Notes under the pieces: generated by a model | Database searches by the model: none | What the model saw: only the letters and a program-made list of their open reading frames with translations | What the model was told of the DNA's origin: nothing | Shown here: piece after piece, positions 53,301 through 64,000 of the stretch | Layout of the letters: every line of letters starts with the position of its first letter | Position numbering within the stretch: position 1 is the stretch's first letter | Source: Balanoglossus misakiensis | Taxonomy: Eukaryota > Hemichordata | Direction of reading: 5' to 3' | DNA length: 64,000 bases | Assembly (NCBI GenBank): GCA_040954595.2 | Contig: CM082583.2 | Coordinates: 13,516,001 to 13,580,000, forward strand | Position numbers and translations under genes: made by a program

Positions 53301-53819
53301 GAGATGTATATGCAGTAGCATTTTAACATCCAAGTAGCAAGTGTAGTATGAAATTTAAGGAGCAGGTTTCCTTTTCAAGTCAGTATATGATAATTATTAA
53401 TGCTGGAAATTATTCAAACATGTATGGTTAAGTTTGGTTACAAATAAAGATTTGTGTTCATGAGGATCAGCAAGTGATAGACTGCTTGTTTTTTTTTTCA
53501 TGAATAATCCTCCATGAAACACCTCGATTGGAGGTAAAGCTGTATTCCACGGACAACGTTGCCGTGAAATGGTAATGCAGGTGGTGGTGTTTTGCAGCGA
53601 TCAACAAGGACACTCATTTATGTCATGATCCAATATGGCGTGCAGTATAGTCAGCCATTTTATTTTATTTTTTCATATCTGGAACTTAGTTTTACAGAGT
53701 CAGACATGCCCAAACATGGAGTAAGAACAGTGTGCCGTGATCTAAATATATTCATTGATAACATTACATTGTAGTGTGACTGGGAGAACCCAGTACATGA
53801 AAAACTTGACGTGATCATC
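50382..53819. other. Endophilin 3' UTR and convergent intergenic region
   Basis: The endophilin stop is followed by AT-rich sequence. The first poly(A) candidates are AATAAA at 50806-50811 and about 50910, with later ones near 53441. The PBLD gene ends from the other side, with minus-strand AATAAA at plus 53659-53664, about 155 nt beyond its stop. A 63-codon minus-strand frame at about 52989-53180 has one hydrophobic stretch but no supporting context. Confidence 0.55.
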
Positions 53820-56800
53820 TCATACTGTAATCTGTCCTTTTAGCATGATAACTGCTTCACCAGCAATGTCAACGCGTCCATCATCATTGACCTTGAGATG
53901 AAGGTCACCACCTCTCTTTGAAGCTTGACGAGCTGCAAAGGAAAACAAAACCCCATAATTTGATCATGAAACCTGTAGGCCAAATATCAATCATGGATGA
54001 TCAGTAGATGAAATATGTTGCTTTGTTGCATGACCTTCAAAGCAGAAAATGGAAGAGTCAGTGGTTTATAAGTTATTGGTGTTTCTTTTGGCCCTTTACA
54101 CATTTTTCTGTTTGAATATTTTGGCAGCTGTTAATGTTATTCTAACAATTGTAAGTTTCCATTCTTACCATAAAGAGTTTTAGTCTGTAATTGCTTTGAC
54201 CAATAACTTGCTAGAACTGCATGAGCTGATCCTGAAAAAAAACAAAGTAAGACAAAAATATTGAACAAAATCTGGTGCACATAGGCGGCCAAATACTGAA
54301 ACAAACATTCAGTAGATTCCCTAGGACAGTATTATTCAACAAATGCAGAACATATTTCATGTAAACTAAATAAACACACAATGGATGACCAATCAGGGAG
54401 TATTTTGTCTGGTTTTGGAAATTTTAACAATCAATGGGATACCCACACATAAATTGTATTTTCTCTATAAAGGTATGAACTAAACAACACATGTCATTTG
54501 TTACCTGTAACAGGATCTTCTGGCAAACCAAACCATGGACTGTATACACGTGACAAACAATCATAGCTTTGTTGGTTTGTGTTTTTGCTACTCCCCTTCA
54601 AAGTCAAAATGACATCACTACAGTAATTGCCTTCTGGGTCCAAGTCTAACATGGCAGTTGTATTGGCAATATGCAACTCTAAAATCTCTCTATGAAAACA
54701 AAATTAATGTTCTGAGGAAAATCTAATATAATTTCATATACCAGTACATCAATTAGTGCCACAGACTGTACAATTGAATGGTTATTTATACTAATTTGTA
54801 CTTGTTTCATGTTTTTTTGTTTACTACATACTGCACAATCATCACTCTAACTCACCGGTGAATACCATGACACAGTCATTAACCCTTTCGACCCTTCCCT
54901 TTTTGTTCAGGTCCAACTTCACCATAGAAAATAAAGAATGTAGACCAAACCATGGTGAGAAATTATAGCCTTTCATGCAGAGAGCTATAAATACTTGCCG
55001 ATGAAGAAAATCTTTAGTGTACCATCACTTGGTTCAAATTTTGTGCTTGTCTATCAAGAATGAACCTATTAAACTCCAAAACCATACATACTTTTAACTT
55101 ATGAAACATCTAGGAATAACCATTCAGTCACAGAATGTGTAACTTTTTTCTCTTAATTCTCTTCTCAATAATGGATGATCTGACTGCAGCAAACAAGACA
55201 GACCGTAATTGTCAACTGGTAACTGTCTCTTGATCTCGGCCAGTTTTTAAATATTCTGAATGCTTTCACAAGTTTTCACCCATGGCCAATCAGATCAATT
55301 CATCATTGAAAAGGAGACAAGTTACAAAAAAACAAAAAAACAAACAATACCTGTAACTGGATCCTCATCAACACCATTCCAGGGACTAAAGAAGCGTGAC
55401 ATAAAATCATACACTTTTTCAGAGTCATCAACACACATGTTGTCATGACTACCTTTCAGAGCTGCAATGACATGTTCAACTGCATTGCCTTTAGGGTCAA
55501 TACTGTACATCTTTTTAATGTTCGGCTTAAAGGCTTCAAAGTCAGATCTGGAAATATTAGAAACAGGTGGTTGAATATGATGTTGATGAACAATGCATTT
55601 CTTCATCAAGAGTGGAAAATGTCAACATGTGATGAGAATCCAGCAACATGACAGATATGACTCCATAGTACAGTTCACCTGGTTGAACTGTATTATGATG
55701 TGGGATACATGGTACCTGAGTGTGGCGTGTCACTAGCAATGATTGCATGTCACCATCATGGATTGTATCCCCACGACAGAAGTCGCACATTTGACTTGCA
55801 ATGCCATAGACTGATACAGCTGTGTGCACACCTCTGTAACAACTCTTTGACTGTTGATCAATGTGGGACTTTCCTGTGTAAGCCACAATGAGGCCATAAT
55901 TGTTGCCAATACAACATGTATACCAGTAATATTTACTACCTTTGGATCGAATCATCAAGTCTTATGATAAATGTTTTTGTTTCTTCTGAATACTGCAAAT
56001 CTTGAACAGGAAGATCCCCAACTGTAGCCTACAACACAAGAAGTTAAATCAGGTCATGTAGTTGTCTGCAATTGGAGCAAGATGACGGTGGACAACCATC
56101 TCATTAGTAATTCAACCCCACTTTGCTGACAGCGGAGATAAAATGACACTTTTACGATTACATGTACCGGGTGTCTGTATTTGGATAATGTAAGGAATGT
56201 GTTCTAGAAATAATGGTAATGTCAATCTAAAGTCAATCGTAGTATTCCTTGAAGAGTTCGTGGGAATTATTGAAGAGTTTAGATTCTCAAAGAAATTGAC
56301 AAGTTACATGTACCTCAATTATTTCCTTGAAAGGTGTCACACTGCCATCCTGTCAATCAAGTTGACAAAAAAGTTAATTAATCGCTCCCTGGATGGACAG
56401 ATTTCCTTACAAACAAAATCATTTTTCAGTCTTTGGTGGAACAAGGAACTTCTATCATGTATATGGAAATCATGAATATTGAGGAAACTCAGAAATGAAC
56501 ATTGCTTTATCATTATTATGCAAGGATCATGGACAAGAAATAAAAAAAAACACTTCTAAAGATCAGTTATGTACTATTTCCTCAAAACAATGTTTCTTTG
56601 AAAAGCATATTTTTCATTGTCCATAAATGTATCTTTGTACTTTGGTTAAAACTATGGCATACTATAAATAATCTTGCCTGTTTTTTTGTGTCATATAAGG
56701 GGAAGTCTAGAGAAATCAAGTTTCCATGGTGACTGGCAAACACCTCTCCTCTCATCTTGGTTTGAAAGGTCAGTTTATCTGATGTATTTCCTGACATGAA

Positions 56801-59800
56801 TTGGAAGCGAAAACAGAAAATGACATGTTATGATTAATGATGGAATAAAACCACATGAAAACTGTACAACCAGATTTCATGACCTTCATTGTTGAGTTAG
56901 TAGTGAGAATTCTTCATTGTAAAAGTAGGCACATGTTTTCAAAACCAACCAAAGAAGTTCAATTTTAAGCAAAACAAGCAGAATAAATGACAGCATGTCC
57001 TCCATCTGGTACGCAAACCTTCATAGACCTAGTCTGTATTTCAAACTCTCACCAACTACATGGAAGAGTACAGCTGCTGATGCCAAAGTGGCATGTCCAC
57101 ATAATGGCACCTCATTAGTTGGAGTAAACCATCGAAGTTCAAATCTTGATGCTGAAACATGACAAAAAATCACATCAATTAGATGGCTATTTTTAACACA
57201 TTGTCTTACATGTATATACTAGTAACTTTCAGAAGCGCCTGAAATGAACAGAAAATCACGAAATAGTTAACTTTTGACTAATACCCTTGTAGTAGTTAGG
57301 ATACATTTCCTATGATATTTTTAATCTAAATTCTGAGCTCTCATCTAACCCTGCGTACAGGTCTGTGTACGCAGAGCTAAGCTCTCATCATGCTTCGTGT
57401 GATTTATTTAGTGACCTAAACAGTGGCTGCATTTACCAGTTTGACTTGATTCTCCTTCTTTCAAAGTTCTTACGTATGCAGTTTCAGAAAGATTCATCTC
57501 TGAAGCTATCTTCTGTTTCTCTTCATCATTCAAATCCTGTGATAGATAATCAAAACTTGATTTAGAACGATTAAGCGGATACATCCAAACTGTCAATGCG
57601 CTAACTCTGGTTTCTTAAAGGGGAAATCCGCTGTAGCTGATTTCTAAATAATTTGGTAGCTTTGATATCTCTCTTTCAGAAAAAAACATATTCGCCATGT
57701 ATAGGTCGCGCGATTTTTTACAAAATCTAGGGAAAGTTGGCAGAATTTCCAATATGGCGTTTACTGTAATTTGAATCATGGGAAAAAAAGCGCCAGGACC
57801 AACTTCCGCCCACCTTGGTGAGGGTGATACCATTTTCCGATTGGTGTCACTGTGTCACAAGCTAAGCGTATTTGCTTATTTTTCATGGGTTATAGCTCAT
57901 GAAAACTGTCAATAGATGACAAATTTTCGACTTTGCTGATGATTGTTTATTAACTGATGCAAAGAACAAACAATAGCTATGAAAATACGCCTAGTCTGTC
58001 GCCCAGTGACACCAATCGGAGAATGGTATCACCCACACCATGGTGGGCGGAAGTTGCTCCAGGCGCTTTTTTTCCCATGATTCAAATTACAGTAAACGCC
58101 ATATTGGAAATTCTGCCAACTTTCCCTAGATTTTGTAAAAAATCGCGCGACCTATACATGGCGAATATGTTTTTTTCTGAAAGAGAGACATCAAAGCTAC
58201 CAAATTATGTAGAAATCAGCTACAGCGGATTTCCCCTTTAAAAGAGTTTTTGGAAGAAAACCTCGACGTACGAAACGAATCTAGGAAAACCTCCATTTCA
58301 TCACGTGACGTCGTATTCAAATTTAGTAGTCTGGCTTTCGAATCTGCAGAGACAAGCGTGTTTTTTCGCTAGACTATTGGCAACGAACTGGTCGAGGGAG
58401 GATGCTAATGATGAACTAGGGAGCATAAGTCTGTATGTATATATATCGTATGACTAACGAGGCGATATCCATAATATCAACCGAGGACGAAGTCCGAGGT
58501 TGATATTATGGATGACGCCGAGGTAGTCATACGATATTTAACATACACAACGAGTGAATTCGGTGCAGGCCCCTCTACAAGTAAACACCCCTCAACCGAC
58601 AATACAGTGTTTAAAAATCTTTTGTATAGACCCTAAGCGGTTGATATCAGCCTAACTTTCAAAATGGTATGGTCATACTTACGGAAAGTATTTAATTATT
58701 CAGCGTTTTGCACCTGGGATGCATATATTACCTAGTTCAACCAATTATTGTTTATTATATTATACCAGTATATTGATGGTGTAAATCACGCTATTTGATT
58801 GGTCGAGACACGACACGTGACCGTGATATATTAGCCATATACCACAGTCATATATCATAGTTAAAGAAAATGCCTTTTTAAAATGTTTCATGCAAAGTTT
58901 CAATATACTGGCATAATATAATAGCAATAAAACACCCCCAGCCATGGTATACCACTCGATTTTGACCAGTTCAACTCCATATACGCACTCGCTATCGCTC
59001 GTGCGTATATGTCGTGAACTGGTCAAAATCTCGTGGTATACCATGGCTGGGGGTGTTTTATTGCTTAAGTAATAAGCTCACACGCAATGTTTCTTCCAAT
59101 TATATTGGCTGTGCATGTTTTACACATGCACAGTGGCATATATTATAATATAAATGCACGGCCACGAGGCACAATTTCTTTCTACCTGAACGTGTCATAG
59201 TGGCAGCATGGCGCATGAGGTGTACGTGTATCCCGATTTTTCTGATATCTCTGATGAAGAGTTAATTGAAGCCTCACAAGCAGCAGAATATTTGAACGAG
59301 CTTGGCTTCGAAAATATGGATATAGCAGTCAGCAGCATTCCTTCGGTGAGTCACGAATTCTTTTATTCATTCCGCCATTTTCACCTTTTTATCGTGTACG
59401 TTGTCGTTGAACATGCACGTAAGAATGTATATTGAATCATTTTTTATTTCGTTAAAGGACATTCCCAGAAGGCGGTTTGCTGACCCAGTGTCGGATTCCT
59501 GCGTACAGGGGGTTGCAAAAATTCCATTCCCAAGAATACTCAACGCCGTAATATGTGGGCGCTACGGACTTTCAACGAATGGGCCATGGCCAGAAATGTT
59601 ACATTTGTAGTTTTGTCTGCATTTTTATTTGGAGGTAGGTCGTGATATTGTCTCGAGGCGTAGCCGAGAGTCAATATCACGACCGTACCGCCAAATATTC
59701 ATTTTCGAGGCATGATGGCTGAAATATCACGAGACGAAGTCGAGTGAAATTTCTGCTATCATGCCGAGAGTTCAATAGGTTGATATCACCCCACCCCAAA

Positions 59801-59996
59801 AATATCACCTCAAAATGAGGTTGCTCTCTAAAATATCAACCGCTAAATCTATTGTACTATCTGTGACGAGTTGTGTATTTAAAAAGTCCCTTACCTCGTT
59901 TTCAAGCAAACAAACTGCTGCAGGGTTTCCACTGAAAGGTTTATTGGTGAACGCATCAACCGTGTACAGAGGAAGAACTCTGCGACTTGCCATCAT
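53820..59996 (-). CDS. PBLD: PBLD-like protein (PhzF isomerase family)
   Basis: Member of the phenazine-biosynthesis-like (PhzF) fold family; the human relative is PBLD. Exons: 59895-59996, 57437-57536, 57053-57151, 56678-56790, 56314-56349, 55940-56028, 55351-55547 (7a), 54169-54231, 53820-53932. All are in phase, 912 nt, 303 aa (human 288). The first of two tandem ATGs gives [20 protein letters not shown]. Family motifs are [23 protein letters not shown] (Glu52 aligns with the PhzF acid-base Glu), [32 protein letters not shown] and [11 protein letters not shown]. The exon at 56314-56349 is only 36 nt. Exon 56678-56790 ends at a GC donor or, 15 nt on, a weaker GT. Intron 1 hosts mobile DNA. 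The exact substrate is unknown for this family in animals. Confidence 0.94.
54505..54689 (-). CDS. PBLD: PBLD alternative exon 7b
   Basis: A 185-nt exon with acceptor catag and donor GTAACA. It encodes a diverged copy of exon 7a's C-terminal half, sharing D-P-x-G-N, LKGS, SRxxSPW and EDPVT. Incoming phase 2 and outgoing phase 1 are the same as 7a, so it can replace 7a but cannot follow it in frame. The isoform with 7b would be 299 aa. It has no premature stop, so it looks functional rather than decayed. Confidence 0.75.
57619..58237. mobile_element. 619-bp TTAA-flanked foldback element (Kolobok/piggyBac-type MITE)
   Basis: About 234-bp inverted arms (57619-57852 and 58004-58237), roughly 95% alike, begin AGGGGAAATCCGC. 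TTAA flanks each side (57615-57618 and 58238-58241). The TTAA target and AGGGG end fit Kolobok or piggyBac superfamilies. It lies in PBLD intron 1, just upstream of exon 2. The two mirror-image open frames inside are by-products of the arms. Confidence 0.88.
58443..58537. repeat. Imperfect palindrome, about 95 bp
   Basis: Outer arms atatcgtatgacta and its complement, inner arms around ccataatatcaacc, centred on gaggacgaagtccgagg at about 58490. Likely foldback-type mobile remnant. Confidence 0.8.
58923..59065. repeat. Palindrome, 143 bp, nearly perfect
   Basis: The left arm from agcaataaaacacccccag is mirrored at the right end, with the centre at about 58994 (cgctatcg). Internal arms include ggtataccac and gaactggtcaaaat. 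It could extrude as a cruciform or make a long RNA hairpin. It lies in PBLD intron 1. Confidence 0.88.
59208..59610 (+). pseudogene. Fragment of a Crypton/KIAA1958-type tyrosine-recombinase protein
   Basis: Exon 59208-59345 starts [20 protein letters not shown] and ends at donor GTGAGT. A second part begins at 59458 after acceptor gttaaag, in phase, with [10 protein letters not shown]. One base later in frame (about 59518) a shift reveals [20 protein letters not shown], which continues the same family (RF..PVSD, then PKNT and W.L..F.EW). The frame is therefore broken by one missing base, and nothing of the catalytic domain follows. It is surrounded by palindromes and sits antisense in PBLD intron 1. 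It may be a decayed transposon copy or a fragment captured by another element. Confidence 0.55.
59638..59684. repeat. Palindrome, 47 bp
   Basis: Arms ggtcgtgatattg and complement around ctcgaggcgtagccgaga. Its centre resembles the one at 58490 (GAGG-AGnCCGAG type), pointing to one repeat family. Confidence 0.75.
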
Positions 59997-59999
59997 GAT

Positions 60000-62161
60000 C
60001 GACCAGGCCACAAAATGGGGTAAGTTCCGAGTATATTGTCGAAGATAAATATCAGGTGACCGCTACTAAACGTCATGTGGCATGATAATCAAGCCTCAAG
60101 GTCATTTACCCCACGAACGCACAAAGTAGGCCAAAAAAGGAGCTGTCAGTGATATACTTCAGATCCTACATCGAAAATCGAAATGTAGGGTCGAATCACC
60201 TCACCAGGTGACTCATGCATGCATGCATGCAAGACCGAGGTAAAGATTGTCGTTTACCAGAAGGTAGTATGCCCTGCTTGGTAGAGTTTTGTGTTTTATA
60301 GAGCTGGGTTAATTTTATTACAAGCTTATTGAGTTCGGCTTTGTAGAATGTACCCCACTTGGCTCCATTTTTATATTTACAATCCAGCCATAGGAAGCAC
60401 GAAATGGTTCAGCACACAAGCATCTGGGTGGTGTTGCATGTTGGGTCACTCTGCAGTCGAGGGGAGACGCACGTGGCTGTTTGGGGTCCGGGATATACCT
60501 CGGTACAGAATAAGAAAGTGCCACGTCATCACAAAGACACACACACACCAATCCTCAGTTGTGTTGTGTATTAAAACTTTATTTTCCCATTTCTTTAATT
60601 GTAAACACACGAGATTATCAAAATATTAATTGGAAGACAATATGCGATATGCTCCGACCACCCGCTGTAAAACCTTTCCTTTACAGTAGCCCTAAGTTTA
60701 TTTTAGAAGATCCGTAGCATTTAGAAATATTCATCAGAATATTTTGATCACAAACTTTCAAATATGAACAATTTGAAAGTTTTACACAATAGTATAATAG
60801 GATTAATCAAACTATTAATGCGAAACTTTTTAAATATTTTCTATTTACAGCATCAGTTAAATGCGAAAGTTTACAAAATGTCCACTGAAATTTTGTTTTC
60901 TCTACACACGTATCTTAGAAAGTTGGAAGAACTGATTATTTGAGCAGCTTATTGATCATCAACGTTATAAAAAGTGTTATATCAAAGGATCGACAAACAT
61001 CAACGTACGATAGAAACGTTCTATAGGCCCTACGTTCGGATAAAATTGCACATTTTCGGGTTTAAAGTTGGGAAAATGTTGCTTTCTTGATTTTTGTAGG
61101 CCTAAGTCTTTAATACCATGATTAATAAACCATTGTTGTACAGTCTACCAACAATCACAATAAAAATAGGATCTTTGACACAGCAGATATAAGCATAAGT
61201 CACTGAAGGTGCCTTCCCCTATTTAAAAATACTACAAAATCATACAATTGAAGTAGCCCCATCTCTATCGGTCTTTTGATCGAATTCGTCTTTACAAACA
61301 GCGACAGAGATTACAATTTACACACAACCCAGTTACGTATAAGTCGATTTAAGTATATGTGTTTAAATTGAAGTTTATCTAGACTTTCTGTACAAAAAAG
61401 TTCAGTTCACGCGTAGACTTCCAATGAACTGGTTCCTTAAACTGTTTGCGTGTAAACTAAGTTATGATGTAAATATTGCACTTTTTGGTCATCCATTCTT
61501 TGGAAAGTTAAACAATGATCGGAGAGTAGACATCGAAGGCTGCAGTGTAATTGCGTTTTTGGCAGATTGGTATGGAAGAACATGGATATCAGATTCTGGT
61601 GATTTGGCCTCGCTTTGATTTGTGGCTGGCGTCGTTAAGATCAACATCTACAAGTTGGCTGAAAAGTGAAAGGTAAAAGAAAAGAGAAAGAAACTTTAAT
61701 GTCTTATCGTATAATAAGTCAGGGGAGTACAATGCAGGGTAAAGTCGTTGAAGAGCCTGTGTATCTGTTTTTGTTTCGACATTGAAACATCAACATCTCA
61801 TTGAATCAGATTTTATCATTTTTGTCTGGAATATTATTTGGTCGGAATTTTCATATATTTCACCTTTTAGTACCGGATGGAGAAATATATTTTGTACATT
61901 TTTTATGAATGGATATGATCTGAGTCGGGAGGGTCGCAATTTCAATGATTCCGTAATATATAGATATAGTAATGAATGTAATTTAATTATGACGAGATAG
62001 ACAAATAGACACTGCGTAATATTAGAGGTACTCTCTTTTTTCATCATGTAAACAATAGCCTACATCTCAGTCGAAAATGTGAATAATACGGGCAATTTCG
62101 AACTATAGGTGACCCTAGTTCATTAAAATTAGAATTGAGTACCTTTTTTTCTCAGTGACAC
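60000..62161. other. PBLD upstream region to membrane-protein stop: no gene seen
   Basis: Upstream of the PBLD start codon there is AT-rich sequence with a short catgcatgcatg run at about 60215 and a CA run at about 60538. Open frames here are short and unsupported. Promoter elements for PBLD were not identified. The right end should be 3' UTR of the minus-strand membrane-protein gene. Confidence 0.5.
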
Positions 62162-62548
62162 TCACTTTCCATTGTCCGTGATGTCGACATCATCACCGTC
62201 GTCGTCAAAATATTCGAAGTCTCTACGTTCGACTTCAGTTAGGCCTACAGTGTTGGCTTGTGTCACGGATCCGTTTTCTCCATATGAACCGTTTTCACCT
62301 CCAATATATTCCATTTCTTCTTCGTCGTCTGTCGATAGGCGTTGGTGGTGGTCTTTCCGATGCCTCACAAACACAGCAAATGTTCCGATGGTATATGAAG
62401 CTGATACAATAGTCAATACGAGAGACACAATGTAGAGAACGCGATGATCACTAACATATGCGAATATAAAACTTGTTAAAAATAAAGCAGTCGAAAGGGT
62501 CGAGAGAGTACACACTGCGTTGCCCACCATTTTTACTGGGAGACACAT
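62162..62548 (-). CDS. Small two-pass membrane protein, unrecognised
   Basis: A single coding exon of 128 codons from ATG 62548, or 122 from ATG 62530 (MVGNAVC). An in-frame TGA lies upstream, so the start is in this exon. Hydrophobic segments are at about residues 9-31 and 37-61, joined by a tight loop (SDHR). A basic VRHRKDHHQR follows, then an acidic, Gly/Asn-rich tail ending DDDGDDVDITDNGK. By the positive-inside rule the basic segment and tail should be cytosolic, putting the N-terminus in the cytosol too. An acceptor (gttttccag) at 62571 joins a 5' UTR exon with a donor at 63497 (GTAAGTTC). I do not recognise the family. Confidence 0.65.
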   Translation of the reverse strand: MCLPVKMVGNAVCTLSTLSTALFLTSFIFAYVSDHRVLYIVSLVLTIVSASYTIGTFAVFVRHRKDHHQRLSTDDEEEMEYIGGENGSYGENGSVTQANTVGLTEVERRDFEYFDDDGDDVDITDNGK

Positions 62549-63497
62549 CCGGCAAATAATTCACAGAAATACTGGAAAACGTTTCGTCATCAAACACATA
62601 CTCCGTGGATGTGATGGTTAGAACAAAGCCGTTGTAGTTGCCCTATGCCAATCTGCAGTAAAGATAGGAAACAGACACGATGTGAGATATGCAAATTAGC
62701 CAACATGTGGTTATGAATAGCACAGCATGCGTGCATGCATTATTAATATTTTAAGCTCGATCAATACATGAGGTCATCGCTCTCAAATATCAAATTGAAA
62801 ATTGACAATGCTCATAAAATTTATCAACTGCGGATAGCCGCTAAATTTTCGTGTTCACTAGCTCTATCAATGCAAAGCTGGTGCAATGATTTTTCTTAGT
62901 TATCTTATATTAATTTCAAATTAAATTCACGAATAAAATTTCATTAAACAGAGAATAAGCTTATTGATTATACGGATATATTGGAGGTCACATTGCGCGT
63001 GTACTATTCATCTACATTCAATGAAGGGTTGTACTGGTTTTATAAACGTAACTGAGGACTACAATTTGGTATCATGATATCAATATTGTAAATTTACCAT
63101 TTATTGTCGGTTACACTTCCATTAATTTAATCAAAGTTATCCATTGCTACTACCACGCTCATGATGATTTCTTTGCTCTCTTCCGGATTTTCAGTTCATT
63201 CGCCATATGGTTAGGCATGGAAACTATTGCTATTTAGAAATTGCTTGGCTTACAGATTCATGTTCTTTGTTGAGTCGTTGAAATAGTATAGGGAAATGGA
63301 CAATTTTCAGTAGAAATTTTGACTGTTGTTGAAGTCATTCCTGAAAAGACTACAAAATAGACGCTGCAATAAAAAATACCCGCAATTGTATCTGTAAACG
63401 TGCGGCATCTCGTGAGCGAATAGTAGGCCTATACCTTGATATTTGTTGTACAATTCTGCTGTTTATCGCACTTATTATTTTTAAACTTTGAACTTAC

Positions 63498-63650
63498 CTT
63501 AATATCAGTTTCAACCCCAACTTTCTGTGTTAGTGTACTGCACTATCTATTTAATGTCCATCAAATTTAAACTGGAGTAGTTATTGTTCATTTGCCGAAC
63601 ATGACGTCACCACACATACCCAACCGACCATGCGGTGTCACAGCTGACAG
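63498..63650 (-). promoter_or_regulatory. 5' UTR exon and promoter of the membrane-protein gene
   Basis: A good donor (minus-strand AAG then GTAAGTTC) marks the left edge at 63498. The exon contains no start codon needed for the downstream frame. The right edge is estimated, not read; CpG-bearing sequence at 63600-63660 is the likely start region. Confidence 0.4.
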
Positions 63651-63659
63651 CAACATTAG

Positions 63660-64000
63660 TCACATGATCTTTACATCAGTGAATCGCGACGTGCCATCAA
63701 TGGTAGGCAGATAAAAATTATAAATGAATTTAAATTAAATAAATGTAAAGTGTGTGTTAAGGGGAGGATGTGTATATGTGTGTACATGACACAATATTAT
63801 CATAAATAATGATAAATATCTTTCGAGTACTTCAATTTTATTGTCTAAAATAAAACTAGTGAGACAAACTGTATTTGGAGATCTAAGAATGTGCTGCATA
63901 CATCCTCAAGAAAATATAAAAATAACATTTGCGTAATACTAGTATATAAAATAAACGTAGCTTTAAACACAGAGCTTTTTTTCTGGGCACATCTGTACCG
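63660..64000. other. No supported feature
   Basis: AT-rich sequence with a short tgtgtatatgtgtg run. No open frame or family signal. Confidence 0.5.

Noticed and set aside
55557-55958. 133-codon minus-strand frame
   Set aside because: It spans the PBLD intron between exons 6 and 7a and contains intron splice signals; no independent support.
57957-58241. 94-codon frame and its mirror at 57615-57833
   Set aside because: Both are readings of the inverted arms of the TTAA element.
1-64000. Any bacterial operon, CRISPR, toxin-antitoxin or phage-like system
   Set aside because: All coding content is intron-split metazoan genes; no prokaryotic features were seen on either strand.

Overview
The window is nuclear DNA of an animal, and almost certainly not a vertebrate. 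It is AT-rich and gene-sparse, with small exons, long introns and GT-AG splice sites throughout. The proteins are metazoan: tropomyosin, CAF-1 large subunit, endophilin-A and a PBLD/PhzF-like protein. Their sequences look like an invertebrate bilaterian (deuterostome or lophotrochozoan grade), but I cannot name the species. All gene models below were assembled by hand from splice sites, reading phase and family similarity.

Layout, left to right. (1) 1026-3600, minus: the 5' part of an unrecognised coiled-coil gene that runs off the left edge. (2) 6174-26157, minus: a complete tropomyosin gene. It has two alternative promoters/first exons (1a long form, 1b short form), a three-member cassette of 24-codon exons for residues 141-164, and a 284-aa long isoform that matches the canonical tropomyosin length exactly. 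(3) 30308-36460, minus: CHAF1A (CAF-1 p150), 13 coding exons, about 1213 aa. (4) 37114-50381, plus: endophilin-A (SH3GL), 10 coding exons, 350 aa, head-to-head with CHAF1A across about 650 bp that hold a consensus E2F site and CCAAT boxes. (5) 53820-59996, minus: a PBLD-like isomerase-family gene, convergent with endophilin, with a duplicated exon for the EDPVTG active-site region. (6) 59208-59610, plus: a frame-broken fragment resembling the N-terminus of Crypton/KIAA1958-type tyrosine-recombinase proteins, inside PBLD intron 1. (7) 62162-63650, minus: a small unrecognised two-pass membrane protein.

Mobile DNA is concentrated in the right third: a 387-bp foldback element with a 9-bp target duplication and an 822-bp inverted-repeat element in endophilin introns, a 619-bp TTAA-flanked foldback element in PBLD intron 1, and several perfect or near-perfect palindromes around the recombinase fragment.

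Two themes stand out. One is exon-level diversification: the tropomyosin cassette, candidate microexons at the endophilin BAR tip, and the PBLD exon 7 pair. The other is ancient linkage: from memory, human SH3GL1 and CHAF1A are also head-to-head neighbours, and three human TPM genes share chromosomes with three SH3GL genes, so this window may keep an ancestral TPM-CHAF1A-SH3GL block. I found no prokaryotic-type systems, CRISPR arrays, rRNA or convincing tRNA genes.
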